Below, piece after piece: positions 4,738 to 5,772 of a DNA stretch of 5,772 nucleotides. The notes below the pieces were generated by a model. It saw nothing but the letters and a program-made list of their open reading frames with translations, did not search any database and was not told the origin of the DNA. The stretch spans positions 1 through 5,772 of the forward strand of contig CAZOEL010000161.1 of the NCBI GenBank assembly GCA_964578835.1, written 5' to 3'. Made by a program: the position numbers and the translations under genes. Source of the DNA: CAZOEL01 sp964578835 (GTDB taxonomy: Bacteria; Desulfobacterota; Syntrophobacteria; Syntrophobacterales; Syntrophobacteraceae). Position 1 is the stretch's first letter; each line of letters opens with the position of its first letter.

Positions 4738-5772
4738 TCAAGCAAACGGACACTTTTTCTGGCTTATATGCTCACGAACTTCATCTTCGAAGTGCTTGAG
4801 AAGACTTTCGATTGGCGATGCGGCTCCGGGCGCCAGCGCACAGTAAGAATTCCAAAGATGCCTGCACATGGCGCGAATCATGGGAATAAACTCCTCCCTC
4901 CCCTCCCCGTTTTCAATGAGGGTGAGCAGATGACGGAGATGCGGCAGTCCCTCGCGGCATGGAGTGCACCACCCGCAGGACTCCCGCGCGAAAAACTGCG
5001 TCAGGTTCAGAGTTGCGGCGACAAGGCATGTCTTGTGGTCGAAGACGATGATGGCGGCGGTGCCGAGCCTTTGCCCCACGGCAGCCAGAGAATCGTAATC
5101 CATTTCCACGTCGTAGAGATCTTTTGTGAGATATTCCGTTGAAGCTCCGCCCGGCAAACAAGCCTTGAATTCGCTGCCCGCAGGCATGCCCCCGGCGTGC
5201 TCTTCTATTATCTCGCTAAGCCGAGTTCCCATGGGAAGCTCGTAACATCCAGGCCGGTTGACCTTACCGCTGACGCAAAAGAGCTTTGTGCCGGCCCCCC
5301 TTTCCGTCTTGGCCAGGCTCTTGAACCACTCGGGCCCATTCCTGAGAATATGGGGCACGGAAGCCAGGGTTTCGACGTTGTTGACCACCGTGGGCCGTTC
5401 CCAAAGTCCTTTCACTGTGGGATAGGGAGGCGGCTTCACGGGATTTGGCCTCTTACCCATAATGGCGTTCAAAAGAGCCGACGCTTCTCCGCAAATATAT
5501 CGTCCGCCCGAACGGTGCACGGTAATGTCGAAAGAGAAACCGCTCCCCAGGACATTCTTCCCGAGAAATCCCGCTTGTCTTGCGTTCTCAATCTCGCGCT
5601 CCAGAATGGCGGCGCTGCTTTCATAGGAAGGCCGGATAAAAATGAAGGCTTTTTCCGCCGAAATGGCGTAGGCGGCGAGGACGAGGCCTTCTATGATGGT
5701 ATGCGGGTCGGCGTGGATGAGGACGCGATCTTTGAAAGTCCCGGGCTCCATCTCGTCGGCGTTGGCGACAAG
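4738..5772 (-). CDS. nuoF: NADH-quinone oxidoreductase subunit F (NuoF), 5' end outside window
   Basis: NuoF is the NADH-oxidising flavoprotein of complex I; it passes a hydride from NADH to FMN and then to a [4Fe-4S] cluster. The visible 344 residues start inside the FMN-binding motif: LVANADEMEPGTFKDR. Further on are GRYICGE (visible residues 90-96), PTVVNNVETL (about 127-136) and the cluster motif ESCGWCTPCREG, with C266, C269, C272 and the distal C311. These match E. coli NuoF closely (445 residues), so roughly 90 N-terminal residues, including the glycine-rich nucleotide motif, lie beyond the right edge. The internal ATG at 5751 is not the start, since the frame is open and conserved upstream of it. 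Two differences from E. coli are visible: GEETA reads GEASA, and the loop before the last cluster cysteine is two residues shorter. It is followed 39 bases later by nuoG. Confidence 0.95.
   Translation of the reverse strand, partial: LVANADEMEPGTFKDRVLIHADPHTIIEGLVLAAYAISAEKAFIFIRPSYESSAAILEREIENARQAGFLGKNVLGSGFSFDITVHRSGGRYICGEASALLNAIMGKRPNPVKPPPYPTVKGLWERPTVVNNVETLASVPHILRNGPEWFKSLAKTERGAGTKLFCVSGKVNRPGCYELPMGTRLSEIIEEHAGGMPAGSEFKACLPGGASTEYLTKDLYDVEMDYDSLAAVGQRLGTAAIIVFDHKTCLVAATLNLTQFFARESCGWCTPCREGLPHLRHLLTLIENGEGREEFIPMIRAMCRHLWNSYCALAPGAASPIESLLKHFEDEVREHISQKKCPFA

Noticed and set aside
4186..5142. Long + strand open frame (318 codons) antisense to nuoG and nuoF
   Set aside because: It begins with TTG without a ribosome-binding site and lies opposite two clearly conserved genes. 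It is the usual shadow frame of GC-rich coding DNA.

Overview
The window looks like bacterial chromosome, probably from an anaerobic delta-proteobacterial lineage (Desulfobacterota or Syntrophobacterales-like). That placement is an inference from an Escherichia-type NuoF/NuoG pair combined with a cysteine-rich MerR regulator and a COG0731-like radical SAM start. There is no taxonomic marker. The genes are tightly packed, and I see no tRNA, rRNA, CRISPR array or insertion sequence.

Layout. Positions 1-153 are a perfect 55-bp inverted repeat around a 43-nt loop. It holds the first codons of a radical SAM gene twice, head to head. The left copy (+ strand) runs on through the CX3CX2C iron-sulfur motif. 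The right copy (- strand) has the true ATG at 156 but is broken at about 99. The simplest reading is a fold-back chimera at a contig end, so the real gene order here is probably merR followed by the radical SAM gene, both on the - strand. Positions 187-630 (-) encode a MerR regulator with a C-terminal Cys-rich 'CW' domain. Positions 631-918 are a divergent control region with a good sigma-70-like promoter for merR. Positions 919-1578 (+) encode a metallo-beta-lactamase-fold hydrolase with all its metal ligands.

The right two thirds is one - strand operon read from the right edge: nuoF (5' end outside the window), then nuoG (start at 4698), then a 180-residue helical protein of unknown function whose ribosome-binding site overlaps the nuoG stop codon. 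It converges on the hydrolase gene with 60 bp between the two stops. NuoF and NuoG form most of the NADH-oxidising electron-input module of respiratory complex I: NADH reduces FMN in NuoF, and electrons pass through the iron-sulfur chain of NuoF and NuoG. The usual next gene, nuoH, is absent; the unknown gene takes its place and the operon appears to end there.

I do not see a convincing new system. The most interesting leads are the unknown protein coupled to nuoG, the nuoFG module without nuoH, and the Cys-rich MerR apparently co-transcribed with a radical SAM gene. The inverted repeat is striking but should first be tested as an artefact.
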